Positions 1 to 12,892 of a stretch of DNA of 64,000 nt are shown piece by piece; within the stretch, counting starts at the first letter, position 1, and each line of letters begins with the position of its first letter. A model generated the notes under the pieces. It ran no database searches and was not told the origin of the DNA. It saw only the letters and a list, made by a program, of their open reading frames with translations. The position numbers were made by a program, and so were the translations under genes. Where the stretch lies: contig JAJFZO010000609.1 in the NCBI GenBank assembly GCA_021397835.1, positions 11,720,001-11,784,000 of the forward strand. The letters run 5' to 3'. The stretch comes from Moringa oleifera (lineage: Eukaryota > Streptophyta > Magnoliopsida > Brassicales > Moringaceae).

Positions 1-596
1 CCTCGTCTTCCCTAAACGAAACTTTAATTTGCTGCTTAAGTTCACGAGCAATCCCCTGAAAATTCAACCCATTCAGTTTTGGACGTTACCCCAATGTTTC
101 CGTGTACAACTTTCTATAATATCCACTTATCCCTTCCTTTTAACTCATCCTCCGTTTCTTCCATGCTATCATCTATTGTAACTTACTAATAAAATTGTTT
201 CTCTTGTGCACATCTTATGAAAAAAGACAATATTGTTGTCTCTTGCCTTTAACCATAAAGTTCGTGATTTGTGACGCCAGGAGATTTCCTCCATTTTCAA
301 CCACTGAATCGACTCGTTATTCAATTTCATCCTTTCCCTTGAAGTTCTCACTACTCCCACCCTCCATGATAATTCTATCAGCTTCAAGGTTTCTCCAAAA
401 ATTTTCTCTTTACTGACTACAAAACCAAACTAATCCCTTTTTTATTTTTTAACTTGTGCGCCTTTATTGCCTTTAACTTACAAGAAACCACATAACTTAT
501 ATTCCTTTCCTTCCTTATTACCTTGCACTATTTCTTCACCCACTAGTCAAAACCCTTAATTCACAACTACATGATAGCGTGGAATAAGTATTATTA

Positions 597-1345
597 TGTT
601 TGGTTTATTGGAATTGAATAAAAGATGAATTCATTTTCATGCGTTTGGTTCATTAAAGAATAAGCTACAAAAGTAATTGAAGCAAGTTTAAAAGATTAGT
701 ATACCCTTCAACTAAATTAATTATAATTTAATTAATTTTTATTAAAATAATATTAATTAATAAATATTTTATAATAATAAATTATTATAAAAATAATATT
801 AGCTAAATAATATATTAATAATTATTTTCATTTTTAAATATTAAATATTATAAAATTAAAATTAATTAATATTTTAATAAAAATAATATTTTTTACTTTT
901 TTGATAAATTATTTAAAAATAAAAAAGATGTTATTATTATAAAAATAATATTAACTAAATAATATGTTAATAATTAATTTTTAGTTTTAAACATTAATAT
1001 TATAAAATTAATATTAATATTAATTAATATTTTAATAATAATATTTTTATTTTTAGCAAAATTATTTAAAAAATAAAAAAATAAATTTATTTTATATATA
1101 TATATATGATAATAATTTAAAAATTTTATCAAGGATACGTTGAAAATAGAAAAATATAGCAATTCCTTGTTTTCATGGAATAGCTATTCCGAGGGTTCAC
1201 TTCGGAATAGCTATTCCGGATTAAAAAGGAATAAAAATTCCTTGAAGGATTATAATTTTGTGATAAAAATGAACTAAACATTGGAAAAGTAATTCCATAC
1301 GGAATAAAGTAGAAAAAGAATTGATATTCTTGCCAACCAAACATG
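597..1345. mobile_element. MITE-like AT-rich insertion nested in the LINE
   Basis: The LINE coding match is interrupted by about 750 bases of very AT-rich DNA. The ends are inverted copies: the left end reads ATGTTTGGTT followed by GGAATTGAAT, and the right end in reverse complement reads ATGTTTGGTT followed by GGCAAGAAT. A second inner TTTGGTTCATT/TTTAGTTCATT match lies just inside both ends. Near 1168-1222 there are repeated palindromes GGAATAGCTATTCC. No transposase is encoded, so this would be a non-autonomous DNA element. I could not see a clean target-site duplication, so the superfamily and the exact ends are uncertain. Confidence 0.6.
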
Positions 1346-2407
1346 CTGTGAATTCCCCCAAATAGTCGCCTCCACTATCAACCTCCAATCTTCCGTATGA
1401 ATAGACCACCACATTAAAGCTACCTCTAATCACCCATGGCTTCATCCCACATCTTCTCCAACATTCTCTCAAATCCTCCCAAGGATCTTGTCTTTTTTCC
1501 CCCAATATTACTCCCATTCCTTCTAACTCGAAGCTACATGATATTGACATTAAGCCTCCCCTACATTCTTTCAATTTACCCACTCTTCCATTCTGCACAT
1601 TAGTATATCGCTTGAACTCCCTTTTGCTGCCTTAAACTCTTATTCTATGCCTTGTTTGCTCCACAAACTTTCCACCACCCTGATATTTATCTCTTTCATT
1701 TTGGTTTCCTGAAGGCAAACAACATGTGCTCTTCATTTTTGAATTAACTGCTTAATGATAACCCTCTTATCTCTATTATTCAACCTCATGATATTCCAAG
1801 ATAATATTCTAAGAACCATCATTACTACCAATGGCCTCCCTCTTTACTTCTCCTCTACCTCTAGAATTTTCTTTTTCCTGTCTTTTGATAATTTAACTCT
1901 TATTCCAATCTTTTAAGATCCCTACAATTATCCCTTTGGTTCCTCCTCCTTATCCCCACTTTCTTTTCTATTATTTTAATGGGCCTTTTTCCACTCATTA
2001 TAGATTCAAACAACATAAAAGCTTCCTCTTCTATGCCTTCAAAAGATATACCAAGTGATTTATTGATCTTGGCTAGGATTTCCATGACCTCCTGCTAACG
2101 TCTCTCATCTTCAGTCAATAGATGTTCATCACTCAACACCTGACTCAACCATCCTTCCATGTTCGGCCCCCTCTCTTTCTTACAAAAACCACCCTGTTGT
2201 CCAGCATTTTCAAATTTTCTTCCTCATAACAAACTGCAATTAAAGAGATAACCAACCCAACAGCCGCATCTATATTCTCTCTACTCCTCAATTCAACTGT
2301 CGCCTTACTACCCTTGATCAATTCGTTAACCTCAATCATTTCGATCATCAAGACTTCGACATTTAGGGTGATCGACCCCTATATTGAATATCGGTTCGGA
2401 TCGCCTC

Positions 2408-2409
<2 letters not shown>

Positions 2410-2450
<41 letters not shown>
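2410..2450. repeat. Uninterrupted poly-C (poly-G) tract of 41 bases
   Basis: A homopolymer of 41 C on the plus strand lies inside the LINE remnant. In translation it gives artificial poly-Pro or poly-Gly frames on the two strands. Runs of this length are rare in plant genomes and are prone to polymerase slippage and sequencing error, so the true length is uncertain. Confidence 0.9.
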
Positions 2451-2451
<1 letters not shown>

Positions 2452-3320
2452 CGCTTGGGTCATACTTTAGACCATAACCTAAGCCTAATTCCTCTTGGCT
2501 TAATATCATATGTCTAGCTCGGCCTAAACTGTCGTCCCTTACCCTATTTTGTTTTTGAATCCAACCCATATCCACTATCACTCGACCCATCTCCCCATTT
2601 GAGTTCGATCCATCTACCCCAACCTGTTTCACTAATTTGGGCTTATACCCCATTTGTGGCTAGGTCCATCAACCTTCACTTGATCTTAACTCGATTGCTT
2701 TATCTTTTTCGCCTGCTCTATATGATTTGACTGGGATTTCAGCAACTCTTTGCCCACCCTCCTAACTCCATCTCACCACATCTATCCATGATTCCCATCT
2801 CTAATTGCTCATGCTCCTAACTCTCTTCTAGCCGATAGATTATGCCGAACCAAACACCTAACTCCCCTTTTCCGTTGTCACCCGTCACCTCTCACCACAT
2901 TTGGCCATGATTTCCCATCTTCAATCGCTCGCCCTCGTAACTCTAGTACCAAACCAAACACCTAAATAGGAGGCATGAATCCGAACGCGACTCCAAAGAT
3001 TTTGTTTGAATCTACTTACCCATATCCCCCAAGCTTCTGCTTGCCTCGTTTCCTAGTCCCTTAACGTAATGTTCTCTTACCAGTTTCCACTAGTTAAAAC
3101 CGTCTCATCCAACCGGAACAAAAAGTGCACTCTCTCTCTTGTTAGTGATCTTAGAAATCCAAAAGAATGTCCCATTTTTATTTGAGCCTACCATTGTGGG
3201 TAACACCCTTTTCCCTTCTCTCCTCTTTCTCACTCCGCCGCCCCACCCAATTCTCCTTTTAGCCACCACCAAGCTATTCATCGACAGCCACAACCACCTC
3301 CAATTTTTCCCATTCAAGAA

Positions 3321-4396
3321 AATCGAGCTACATTACCCCCCTCAGCTCAATAATGAGAATTTTCCCCTCCACTCCATTGCCTTCGAATTCTAACAATTTC
3401 CTCTCGATTCTGATGGAGAAGATATCCATCAAGAATCCGAGCAAATTTACTATTCGTATAGTTGTTGAAATTTTCTCTTCGTATAGTTTTGTCTCCATAC
3501 ACTCTCAGTTCAATCTCTTACCAATAGACGGCAGCACGTCATCTGTCCATATTAAAGAGGAAAAAAAATAGTCTTTTTTGGATTTGATGATAGAACCCCA
3601 GTACATTTCACTTACGCAAGAAAGAAGTTTTGAGCTGTAAAATCTGTGGGTTGAGGACTGAGTGGAGAAGTTATTCTGTTACAATTATTCTGCAAATTCA
3701 GGAAGACAGAATTAGGAGTTTTGGCGGCAGCTTTAGCTAAATAAAAGAGAGAATAATGAGGAAGGACAGGGAGGTTTTGGGGGGTCAGTTGGGCAATTCT
3801 TGGGAGCATTTGGTTATCTCAGTCAACCACTTGCCATTTCTCTTAACTGTTTTTTTTTTTTCAGCTTTGCTTCGGTCAACCAGATATACAAATTGCACCC
3901 TAAAAGTTAAACTTCTTTTGCTCCTTTCAAGGAGGTAATGCTTTGAAACAGTTTTTGTTCTGTTTACTAAAGAACTGTACAAGCAGAACATTTACCAGTT
4001 CTCTACCAAAGAACCTAAAGAATTCAATTCGCACATCTCATAAGAGTTCAACCAGCAAAAGAATAACCACATTTGCTGGGCATGTGAGCTGTAACCCAAG
4101 AGACAATGATATTAAGCCGTAACATTACTCACAGATCATATAATGATAAGAACTAACATCGACAAGACAGTAAAGACCAAATACTGAACCACAGAGAAAG
4201 AAAACTAAAAGGAGAAATAAATTTAAGCGTTCAATATAACAGAAACCAAAGAGACTGGTTATATCAATACCAACTACTGCAAAAAGGAAGATGAAGCATG
4301 AACTGGTTTGCAACAACCAAAGAAAAGTTTATCTATGAGGTTTATTAGTAGGACAATTAAAAAAAAAAAAAAAAAAGTTATATAAAAGGAAGATAC
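3321..4396. other. Non-coding stretch, probably part of myosin intron 17
   Basis: No reading frame here looks coding on either strand. The next expected myosin exon, beginning with the GVLEAVRISLAGY-type sequence, is absent. An A-run lies at about 4360-4376. If the myosin gene continues left of the window, this is intron sequence together with the LINE. Confidence 0.5.
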
Positions 4397-5842
4397 CCCA
4401 CAGCGTAACTGATGTAGAATGCTCAGGTTCTCAAATTTTTGAGGTCGGTTCAAAGAGTTTGGCTTCACACAGCGAATATAGTGAGGTTCTGTTGAGTTGA
4501 GTGTTTCCATGAGTGCTTGAAGTTGTTGCTAGAAACAAAACCAAAAATTAATGGCATAACTGCAGAAAACTAGTAATTGATAAATCCTCTGCACCATGTG
4601 TTAAGACATGGTAATTACAAATAAGAAATTTCAGTACCTTGAATCTATTGGCTACAGAAGAAAACTTGTATGATGATCTTGAAGATTCCTCTGGTGGTGA
4701 AGGGAAAAGACCGGCAACAAAAGGGCATTTAGAAGAAAACAAAAGACTGCAATGTTCCACTATGACGTAATCACGATTTTTATCTAAGAAGGTATCTGTT
4801 TGATAAGTAACCTACAGAAAAAGTAGCATGCAAGTTATTGTAATATCTATCAGGGAAACAATCAGATTCTATTTGCTCAGGTATGGTGTCATATAACATG
4901 CCTTGCCAGCATAATGGTAAATGTTAAAATCTGTTTCTGAAAACTTCTCCTTCTCCAACCTTGGGTGGTCGCGGAAATTCTGAAATAGCTTGGTTGAAAA
5001 TGTTTTATGAGTTGATTTTGGGAACATACTGCATAGATAAGAAAAATAGGATCAGCTTATCTCTTAAGCAATTGTATAGAGCAACATACACCAATCCACT
5101 AAAGAACTCCACTGTACCAGGCTTCATCCAGGAGAGCAATTATCCCAATAGGTTTCTGCAAATAGAAGTCATGATAGAATCAAGCCCGATGATAAGATAA
5201 ATATTTAAAAGGAAAAGTAAGGAAAAGAAATGTGAGCAATTGTCCCAATAGGTTTCTGCAAATAGGACCCATGATAGGACCAAGCTCTAAGGTGAGATAA
5301 ATATTTAAAAGGAAAATCAAGGAAAAGAAATGTGTTCATCAATTTACATACATTCTTCAGCAACATACAATTATCAGAAATATAAAATCAACAGACTGGT
5401 TTACCCAGGAGTTTGCACTTAAATGTGCGAATATCAGCGATAGATGCCAAATGTATTGTGCATAGAGATGTGAAATCATTAACATAATTACCTCAATATA
5501 CAAGTAAAAGTATGCCCAACTTAGCAAAAGGAAATGCTATATTATCACAGTACATGTTGCTAGAATTGAAGCAAATTTTCTTTCATACTCTCGCTCTATC
5601 TTGGGACAAGGTTCAGTTTAAGACTGTAAAATACCAGCAAATTTGATGAGGTTCATTCCTTAAGCCAGAGTTATTAGCAATTTAACAACAGTTACAGGAC
5701 TTCTAACATAGATTTATGCATGGCGCAGTAACGAAAATGTGGAAAAGATGTCCTAAGGATTTTTCCTTTCATATTTTTATTTATCAAAAAAGTTCCCCAC
5801 ATCAAAATCATATCAAATTCCAAATCAAATAATTACAGCAGA

Positions 5843-5875
<33 letters not shown>

Positions 5876-8800
5876 AAAAGTATAAATAAATGATATAATT
5901 ATGGAATAGGGAACAAAAGATGACCTTCTCAATTAGATCTAAAACATCTTGGTTGTCAATAAATTCGATGTAACTCCAATTAATTTCTTCTTTGCTGTAC
6001 TCTTCCTGCTCCATCTTAAACACATGCTGAAAAAATAAATGAGATAAAATAAGTTAGCATGAAAAATCCTTAATGACTTAAAATTTTAATATTTTAAATT
6101 GCACACCTCATTGAAATGCTGCTGAAGCTTTTCATTTGCAAAATTAATGCAAAATTGTTCAAAACTGTGAATCGGAAAAAAGAAAAAAAGAAAAAGAAAA
6201 AAAGAAGTTAATCAATCCTTAAAAGGGATAAAAATCAGATTAATATGCCAAAGTAACTGACAATATTCATGGAACAATTGAGACGCATAAAGAACAATAA
6301 GCATAAAACTCGGAAGTCAAGGAAACATTGTCAAGAGTGCAGGTGTGTAATTTAAACAGACCTAAGTCCAGATGCTAACACTTGATAAAGACATTAAAGC
6401 CCATGGATCTCAGCTCAATTGTAGTCAACAAATTTAAAATCAACACAGAAAGAAATTTAAGTTATTGCGGACAGCATCACCAGCCAATAGCAATATCCCC
6501 GCATACAAAGGATGGTTTCCTTTTTATATCAGGCCCCACTGTCTTTGAATCACAAAATTCAAAACAAACTCCAAAAAAGAAAGAAAGAAATCTCAACCAA
6601 ATTGGCAGAAAGCTGAGCAACTACTAAGCATCAAAATATCATGTCAAATACATACCGAAGAAAACAACAGAAAACTATTGTATAACAACAAACATTGAGG
6701 ACAGGCAAGAACTTGCTATGAAAGTAGCATAAAATTTTGTAATAATACTTACCTGTTATGCTTGAAACATTCGAAGCCATAAATGTCCAAAACCCCAATC
6801 TGCACACTGGAATTTGGATCTTGCCCAACAGACCTATTAATCTTATCAACAAGCCTGAAAGAAGCATCAAAACCAAAAGTGCTTATAGTGAAAAATAAAA
6901 TAAAATTATCTGCATGAATTGAAAAAAAAAAAAAAAGCAGCAACTATAAGCACACCAGTCAAATAAACGAGCATAAACAGTCTTTGCCAATGCATCCCGG
7001 CTGGCGACAGCAGCATTACAATCAAGAGCTTTAACAATACTTCCTTCGCGTGTTTGAATTGTACGAGTACACAATGTTGCCACCAAAAGGTTCACATCAC
7101 ACCTGATGAAGGAAGTAATGTGATCAATAGAACATTGCATCATTAGTGGGAAATTGGGTTTCAAAGGCCCAATACTTTATTGAGACTTCTTCTTGTCTAC
7201 CAATGTCCAAAAAATGCTTTCTACTCCAAAGTACAGCTGTAATGCAATTCTTACTTTTATATTAACCACTAAGTTTGTGCAATCATGGGCAAAAGGTCAC
7301 TACTACTCAAGAAAGAGCACGCGCTGATCAACTAATTGAAACATTGGTTGCTCTTTGTTACACTAGCAGAACACAATTGATATCCAAACTGAAAGGTAAA
7401 TCAAGGAACAGTTGGATCAAGAATGACTAAGAAAACATAATTTCAAACTATCACATAGAATGACATACATAAAAAGATCAGCAGCCGTCTGCATATGGAA
7501 GCTAGATCTCTGATCCTTTATAACTGAAGAATCATGTTCTTTCCCAGGAGAAAATTCAATGTTCCCAAGATGAAGGATGGCAGCCAAAGTGCGAAATATA
7601 GCTTCCTGACATGGGTGAAGGAGGAAAAACATATGAAAACGTCCAAAAAATTTGAAAAGAACATATGTCATTTTAGAGAACCAAGCTAACGAATAGATAT
7701 CTAAACCTGCTCTTCATGACTTATACCAACAATATCCATTGCCCTCCTTGTCTTCATGTATTCCTCCGCACTGCTTACTCCATCTAGTTCATAGGTCTTA
7801 CTTTGATTTAGGTAGTGAAAGTTGCTTGGATGACCTAACTTGTACCTTTCTGCATCCTACACATACAAAGATGTCCCAAAGGCAGTATCCATAAGCTTGA
7901 AAAGATCTTCTTTACATGATGCAGGCACTAAAAATTAGTACATCAACACATGAATAAGGCCCGAATGATCAGTACCATCACCAGGCACAGTTGGCTATGC
8001 ATTGAATGTCTATACGCATTTACAACTATAGACAACTACATATCTATGAGCATGTAAAAAGTAAGACATAGATGTACTACCAAACATAAGATGCAGTAGG
8101 CCCAGAGAGAGCATTAGAGAAAGTTAGCAAGAGACAGACATTACCTTTACTGATGCACACAACTGATAAAAGCAGTGGTAATTCCTTTCAGGATCTGTTA
8201 TCTGAACAACACGTGACCGTTCTAGAAGGTAAGTTCTGATTGCAGCACCGGATATTCTACCATTCGCATCAAACTGGATCTCGACAAACTTGCCAAAACG
8301 GCTGCCACAGGTAAAGCATAATGGTAAGCAAGCAAAAGCCTTCCCCATTAATGAATAAAAGTGTAAGAAAATAAAGAGAATAGGAAGACTAAAAATCAGG
8401 GGGCAAAAAATGATCTTTTTTTTTTTCTCCTCATGACCGAGCAAAGGAGAAAACATAGTAATTGTCTATAGTTATTTCTACATGCTTCTCTCATTTTTCC
8501 CTTTGCAATATTATCAAGCTGCTCAGAATATCCATTTTAGTTCATTATCACAATAACTTCCCTCAATTTTCTGCATTCATATGTCCTGTTCTCAACCCAT
8601 CTATGAGACCTAAAATTTTTCTTACTTCAGTCAGTTAAAGAATAAATATGCACAGCAAGCAGAACTTGGACCAAAAATTTGCAATCTTTAAGAAACGGAA
8701 GGTTCATGCATCGAATATTAAAGCCACGATAATGATATATTATTAGCCATAATTAAAAAGGATTGCAGCCCAATCGAGAAAAACCATTGTGCATCCCAAC

Positions 8801-11414
8801 ATAGTGTGCAGATAAATCAATATCCAAAACTCAGGAAAACATATATACATATTGTTTCTATATATGTTTATGTATTCGCATGCATTATCACTCAATTAGT
8901 CTTTCCCGATGTTCAAAATAGTCACAATCATCCCTCTCTTAGGGTATGGAAGCCTGATAGAGGCGAAGTCAAAAATTTAAAGAATCCTCTGGACTCTAAT
9001 CATATTATAAATCTACGTCATAGGTTTTCAATGATATATGCAAACAGGGCATCCACGAAGACAACTTCACAAAAATAGAGAAGTTGCCATACAGCAAACA
9101 AAATAAATCAAAATGGAACACCTTAGATATATGGCTACGCATAAAGAAGAACAAACAACAAATAATGATGATAAAATAGAGTAACAATCTCAGTGAAGAA
9201 AAAAACTGACAATGCACCTTGAATTGTCATTTCTAACAGTCCTTGCATTACCAAATGCCTCCAAGAGTGGATTTGACTACAAAATGAAAACAGTTAAATC
9301 AGCAACAGGTTGATACAATTAAAAACCACATTTTTCTTTGCCATCAGATCTCAATAACATGATATAGCCCAAAAAGACATCTTCTACTCCTATGAAAAAG
9401 AAATTCCGTTCCAACCAATGGCAAAAATTGGAAAAAGAAAACAATATAAGAACTTGAGTTAAGAAAAATATCACTTTTTTCCCAAAACTATGTCAGTTGA
9501 AAATAGTTCCATTATCACAAATTTACTTAGTTAAAACTTACTTCAAGAACTTGCTGCTCAACAGTTCTATCATCACCAGCAGCACGTCCACCAACAAAAG
9601 TAAGATACTGCATTATCAGCTTAGTTGTCTCAGTTTTTCCGGCCCCACTTTCTCCACTCACTAGTATAGATTGGCTTTGACCCTCATTAACCATAGCTCT
9701 GGATTATAAAACAACAGAAGCCAACCAATTACATAACAGGTAGGAAAATGTATCAAAGGTCGGTACCAATCATAAACAAAATTTCAAAACCACGCACCTG
9801 TAAGATACATCAGCTACAGCAAAAACATGGGGACTTAACTCCCCAAAAGGAGCTCCCTTATACTGCTCCATCATATGCACATTGTAGAGATGAGGAAGCT
9901 TTGTAAATGGATTAACGGCTATCAAAATGCTACCTGTGTATGTCTATAAGAAAAAGAACTCAAGTAAAAGACATTCCACAACCAGGAAATTGCGACTGAA
10001 AATATCAGGGAGTTGGGGAAGGGAATGGACAGAAATTATGACTCCAGTATCACAAACCCCATGAAAACACAACAAAGTATCTACCCAGCTGATAGCCATC
10101 AATAACATCATGTAAACAAACTTGGCGTATAACTTTCTAAGATTTAATAATTTCAGTCAAATATGAATCACAAGAACGGCATAAAGGTTATTCTGATATC
10201 AAAGAGAGAAACTTCACATGTTTTTTATTGATACATATAATGCACAAGCTAAACCAAACAGATTATGCTTAATAGAATGACTTAAGTGATTAAACACGCA
10301 GGAACCACCACGACAGCAACATTGCAGCATGTCTTGAGGCTGGTGAGAGAGACCAAGTATTCTCAGAAAAATGTTTCCCGGTTATCTTTGAAATCAACAA
10401 ATCTATGTGGTTTGTTATCATTTGCAGGCTAAAAGCAGCAAAAGCGCCAGTTTGGCATGGCTGCAAGAAACTAGACCCTTCATCCAAGTGGCAAGTGTTG
10501 CACAGAGGAAAATAACTCATCATCAATTAACTCATGAAATTTACACTACCAAATCGAAGCTCAGGGCCAAGTGACTTATAATATCATCTATAATAATGTT
10601 TTCAACACAATAATCCAAACTTGAATAAATGTGGCCCAACTTGCCATTTCAAATGCCAAATAGACCCTAACTGAAGTACTTTCTAATTACATTTTAGATG
10701 ATTCTATACACGCAATCACTCTAAGATACTCAAATTCAGGCATATATCGACCTCCTCAATAATGCAATACAAGAAACCATAATTATGTCCAAAATATAAT
10801 TCAGTCGAAAACTGATAAGGACAATTCAGGTTTTAGTAAATCGTATCCAGACACTCAGAGACATATACATGAAACTATATACACAGAAAGAGTTAAACTC
10901 ACTCACATAAATATCATTAAGAGCATATCTCCTCTCTAGATTATAAAGCACACCAGGCTCGTTCAAATATGCCAACTTAGTCATATCATCAACTCCCCCA
11001 TGCTCTTCCTCGTCATCCCTAGGAAACAGCTTCTCCCGAGAAACTAGAACCTATGACAAACCAAAACAACATAAAATAGGAAATTAACACTAACCTCCAG
11101 TTATCACCAAAACAAACAAACTTAAAACCAAAATTCTCACCTTCTTTCTAGTAGAAGTCTCCACTAGGACCTGTTGGCCCGCAGGATTGACAACCTCAGC
11201 TGCAATCCAAGCCAAATTCTTGTCCTCCACCCATACCTTCGAGCCTTTCCGCAGATTCATGTTTGGTTCCTGATAATTCGGAAGTTAATGTAAACTATAT
11301 AACCCTAGAAAGAGAAAGACACTGTACGCATGCTTGTAGTTTCAAGAAACTTCAGAAACTGAAACCCTAAAATCAGAGATGGACAAAAGAGAGCGCAGAT
11401 AGACTTACGGGCAT
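4397..11414 (-). CDS. XI-I: Myosin XI-I-like motor protein, 5' part (17 exons), 3' end off the left edge
   Basis: This is an actin-based class XI myosin heavy chain. Exons 5'->3': 11409-11414, 11141-11269, 10907-11050, 9798-9943, 9542-9698, 9218-9276, 8145-8301, 7707-7856, 7469-7605, 6956-7102, 6753-6854, 6107-6164, 5925-6026, 5118-5155, 4902-5028, 4638-4811, 4397-4528. They join in frame to 655 residues with no stop. The N-terminal SH3-like segment reads [20 protein letters not shown]. The P-loop GESGAGKT is at 157-164, switch I NDNSSRFGK at 210-218 and switch [10 protein letters not shown] at 434-441. The actin-binding [14 protein letters not shown] precedes the last exon end at HQLRCG. The first coding exon is only [14 protein letters not shown] and the MNLRKG start resemble Arabidopsis XI-I, a nuclear-envelope-linked myosin. 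Converter, IQ, coiled-coil and DIL regions are not in the window. Every splice site is intact, so I favour continuation past base 1 over truncation. Confidence 0.88.
5134..5334. repeat. Direct tandem duplication (about 100 bp) covering a myosin splice acceptor
   Basis: Two adjacent copies, 5134-5233 and 5234-5334, are nearly identical. Each carries the first 22 bases of myosin exon 14, its TTTGCAG acceptor and about 75 bases of upstream intron. On the minus strand the transcript meets the 5234-5334 copy first. Splicing there would read [10 protein letters not shown] and then a stop shortly after. Confidence 0.85.
5846..5873. repeat. (TA)n microsatellite in a myosin intron
   Basis: About 14 TA dinucleotides lie in the intron that follows myosin exon 13. 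This is a simple length-variable repeat with no coding role. Confidence 0.9.
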
Positions 11415-12890
11415 CCTGTACAGCCCCTGCCCTGGATGAATTTTTTGTGTTCCCGCCCTAGCAGATTGCCTACACTGTACACTGCGATTCCAAAAACTTA
11501 AAAAATAAGATAAAATAAAATAAAAAATTAGAAGAAGCGTAAACGGTAATATTTATATACCGTATAGGACACGTCACCACTTACACCACCCTTTGGTCTG
11601 CCGCGCGGTTTCTTGCAGGTTTGATTACTGTTTTCAGTTTGTCCCGCCCGCCCGTTTGCTCCCTACGAAATTGTTGAGAAAGTCACAAATTTTGAAATCT
11701 TTCTGATCGCTTTCACTTTCTTGTTGACCTCTCAAAACCATTACAGATGTAGTTTTCATTTTGTTGTCAATATTTTTTATTTTTATTATTTAAATTTTTA
11801 TAACTTTTTAAAAATTTTAATTTTATGTCAAGAATTTATTCTTTTTTACACCACATCATTTAAAATGCTTAAATTTCATAATATAATAAATAGTGAAATC
11901 TGATATAAATTGAATTTAAGCACCTATATGTTACTTTTTTTTTTGTTTTAGCAATTTTTTTATTAAAATATAAATTAATTCAAATTTTTAAATACATCCA
12001 ACTTTACGTGACGTAGAATTTAAAAGTCTCATGATTGACTCCCTTTTAAAAGTAACTCACCGTATGTGTTAAATTCTTAGGTTTTTGTCGTACAATTTTC
12101 AAAATTCGAATCTAACGTCATTAATTTATGTGACCATTAAGTTGTTGTCATTTAGCCATGGCTTCCTTATTTGTAAACAAAATAAATTCAAAAATATTTC
12201 AAATTAAATGCTCGAGTTTGACCAAATAGTACACAATTTTTTTTTAAATATTAAGCAATTAATTCAAGAAATTCAAGAGCCTCCTAGTATTGTTGGTTTC
12301 TTCTTGTTAGTTTCAAAATTAAAGTTTGGGAGTCTTTAACTTTTGATATTACTGTTAAGTACGAACATAATATGTAATGAGCTTTTGTATTGTTAGATAT
12401 CAAAATAGATATGCATGAAATTAAAAAATAAAATAAAATATTCATTTTCTTTGCCGTTAAGGCTGCCACCATGGGTAGTCTCGTCAAGTCAATAGAAAAT
12501 TTGAATTATGGGGCACTCCAAACTAGAACAAGATTCCAGTCCCGCGTCAGCTCGGCTCGTCGGGCCGTGACCTGCATGTCACACGTAGAGAACTTGATCA
12601 TTTTATGCACCGATAGATGAACCTTAGCCCAATTTTTTTTTTTTTATGGCGTTTACAAGAAAATAAAATTCTTGATTTATTTGAAAATTGACCACTTTGG
12701 CACTATCTTATGGCACAATAGGAATATGATATGCAGTTAAGTAATTTTTAAAAATAATTTAACTGTGTTTGTAAAATCAATTTTGTGTTAATTTTTAATT
12801 AATATTTAATTTTTTTGATAATTTATATCAAATAATATAAAAATTTAATGTTTTATTTAATACTTACATATGATGATATACAACCGGCTA
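11415..12890. other. Myosin 5' flank and AT-rich intergenic DNA
   Basis: The first few hundred bases upstream of the myosin ATG should hold its 5' UTR and promoter. Beyond that the DNA is AT-rich, with a short GC-richer patch near 12538-12595. I see no gene. Confidence 0.5.
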
Positions 12891-12892
12891 GA

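Larger units (their letters stand above)
1..3320 (-). mobile_element. Decayed LINE (non-LTR retrotransposon), ORF1 and ORF2 endonuclease remnants
   Basis: Read on the minus strand, the pieces are in LINE order. Near 3317-3105 is an ORF1-like stretch containing FFWISKITNKRESALFVPVG. At about 1819 ORF2 begins with MVLRILSWNIMRLNN, the usual plant LINE endonuclease start, followed near 1733 by HVVCLQETK with the catalytic Glu. Near 1450 is PWVIRGSFNVV, where the catalytic Asp of the usual GGDFN motif is Ser. At 387-169 is the linker ISWRHKSRTLWLKARDNN, and then a pre-RT stretch with RPKLNGL down to the window edge. The reverse transcriptase itself would lie left of base 1. Frameshifts, stops and the nested insertion at 597-1345 show that the copy is dead. 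It lies on the same strand as the myosin gene and probably inside that gene's large intron. Confidence 0.8.

Noticed and set aside
2363..2653. Poly-Gly/poly-Pro open frames around the C-run
   Set aside because: These are by-products of the homopolymer and contain no family sequence outside it.
4274..4510. Read-through of the last visible myosin exon into a hydrophobic tail
   Set aside because: The frame continues past HQLRCG only by ignoring a good GTATCT donor; the added residues are intron-like poly-Phe/Leu, so this is not a new C-terminus.
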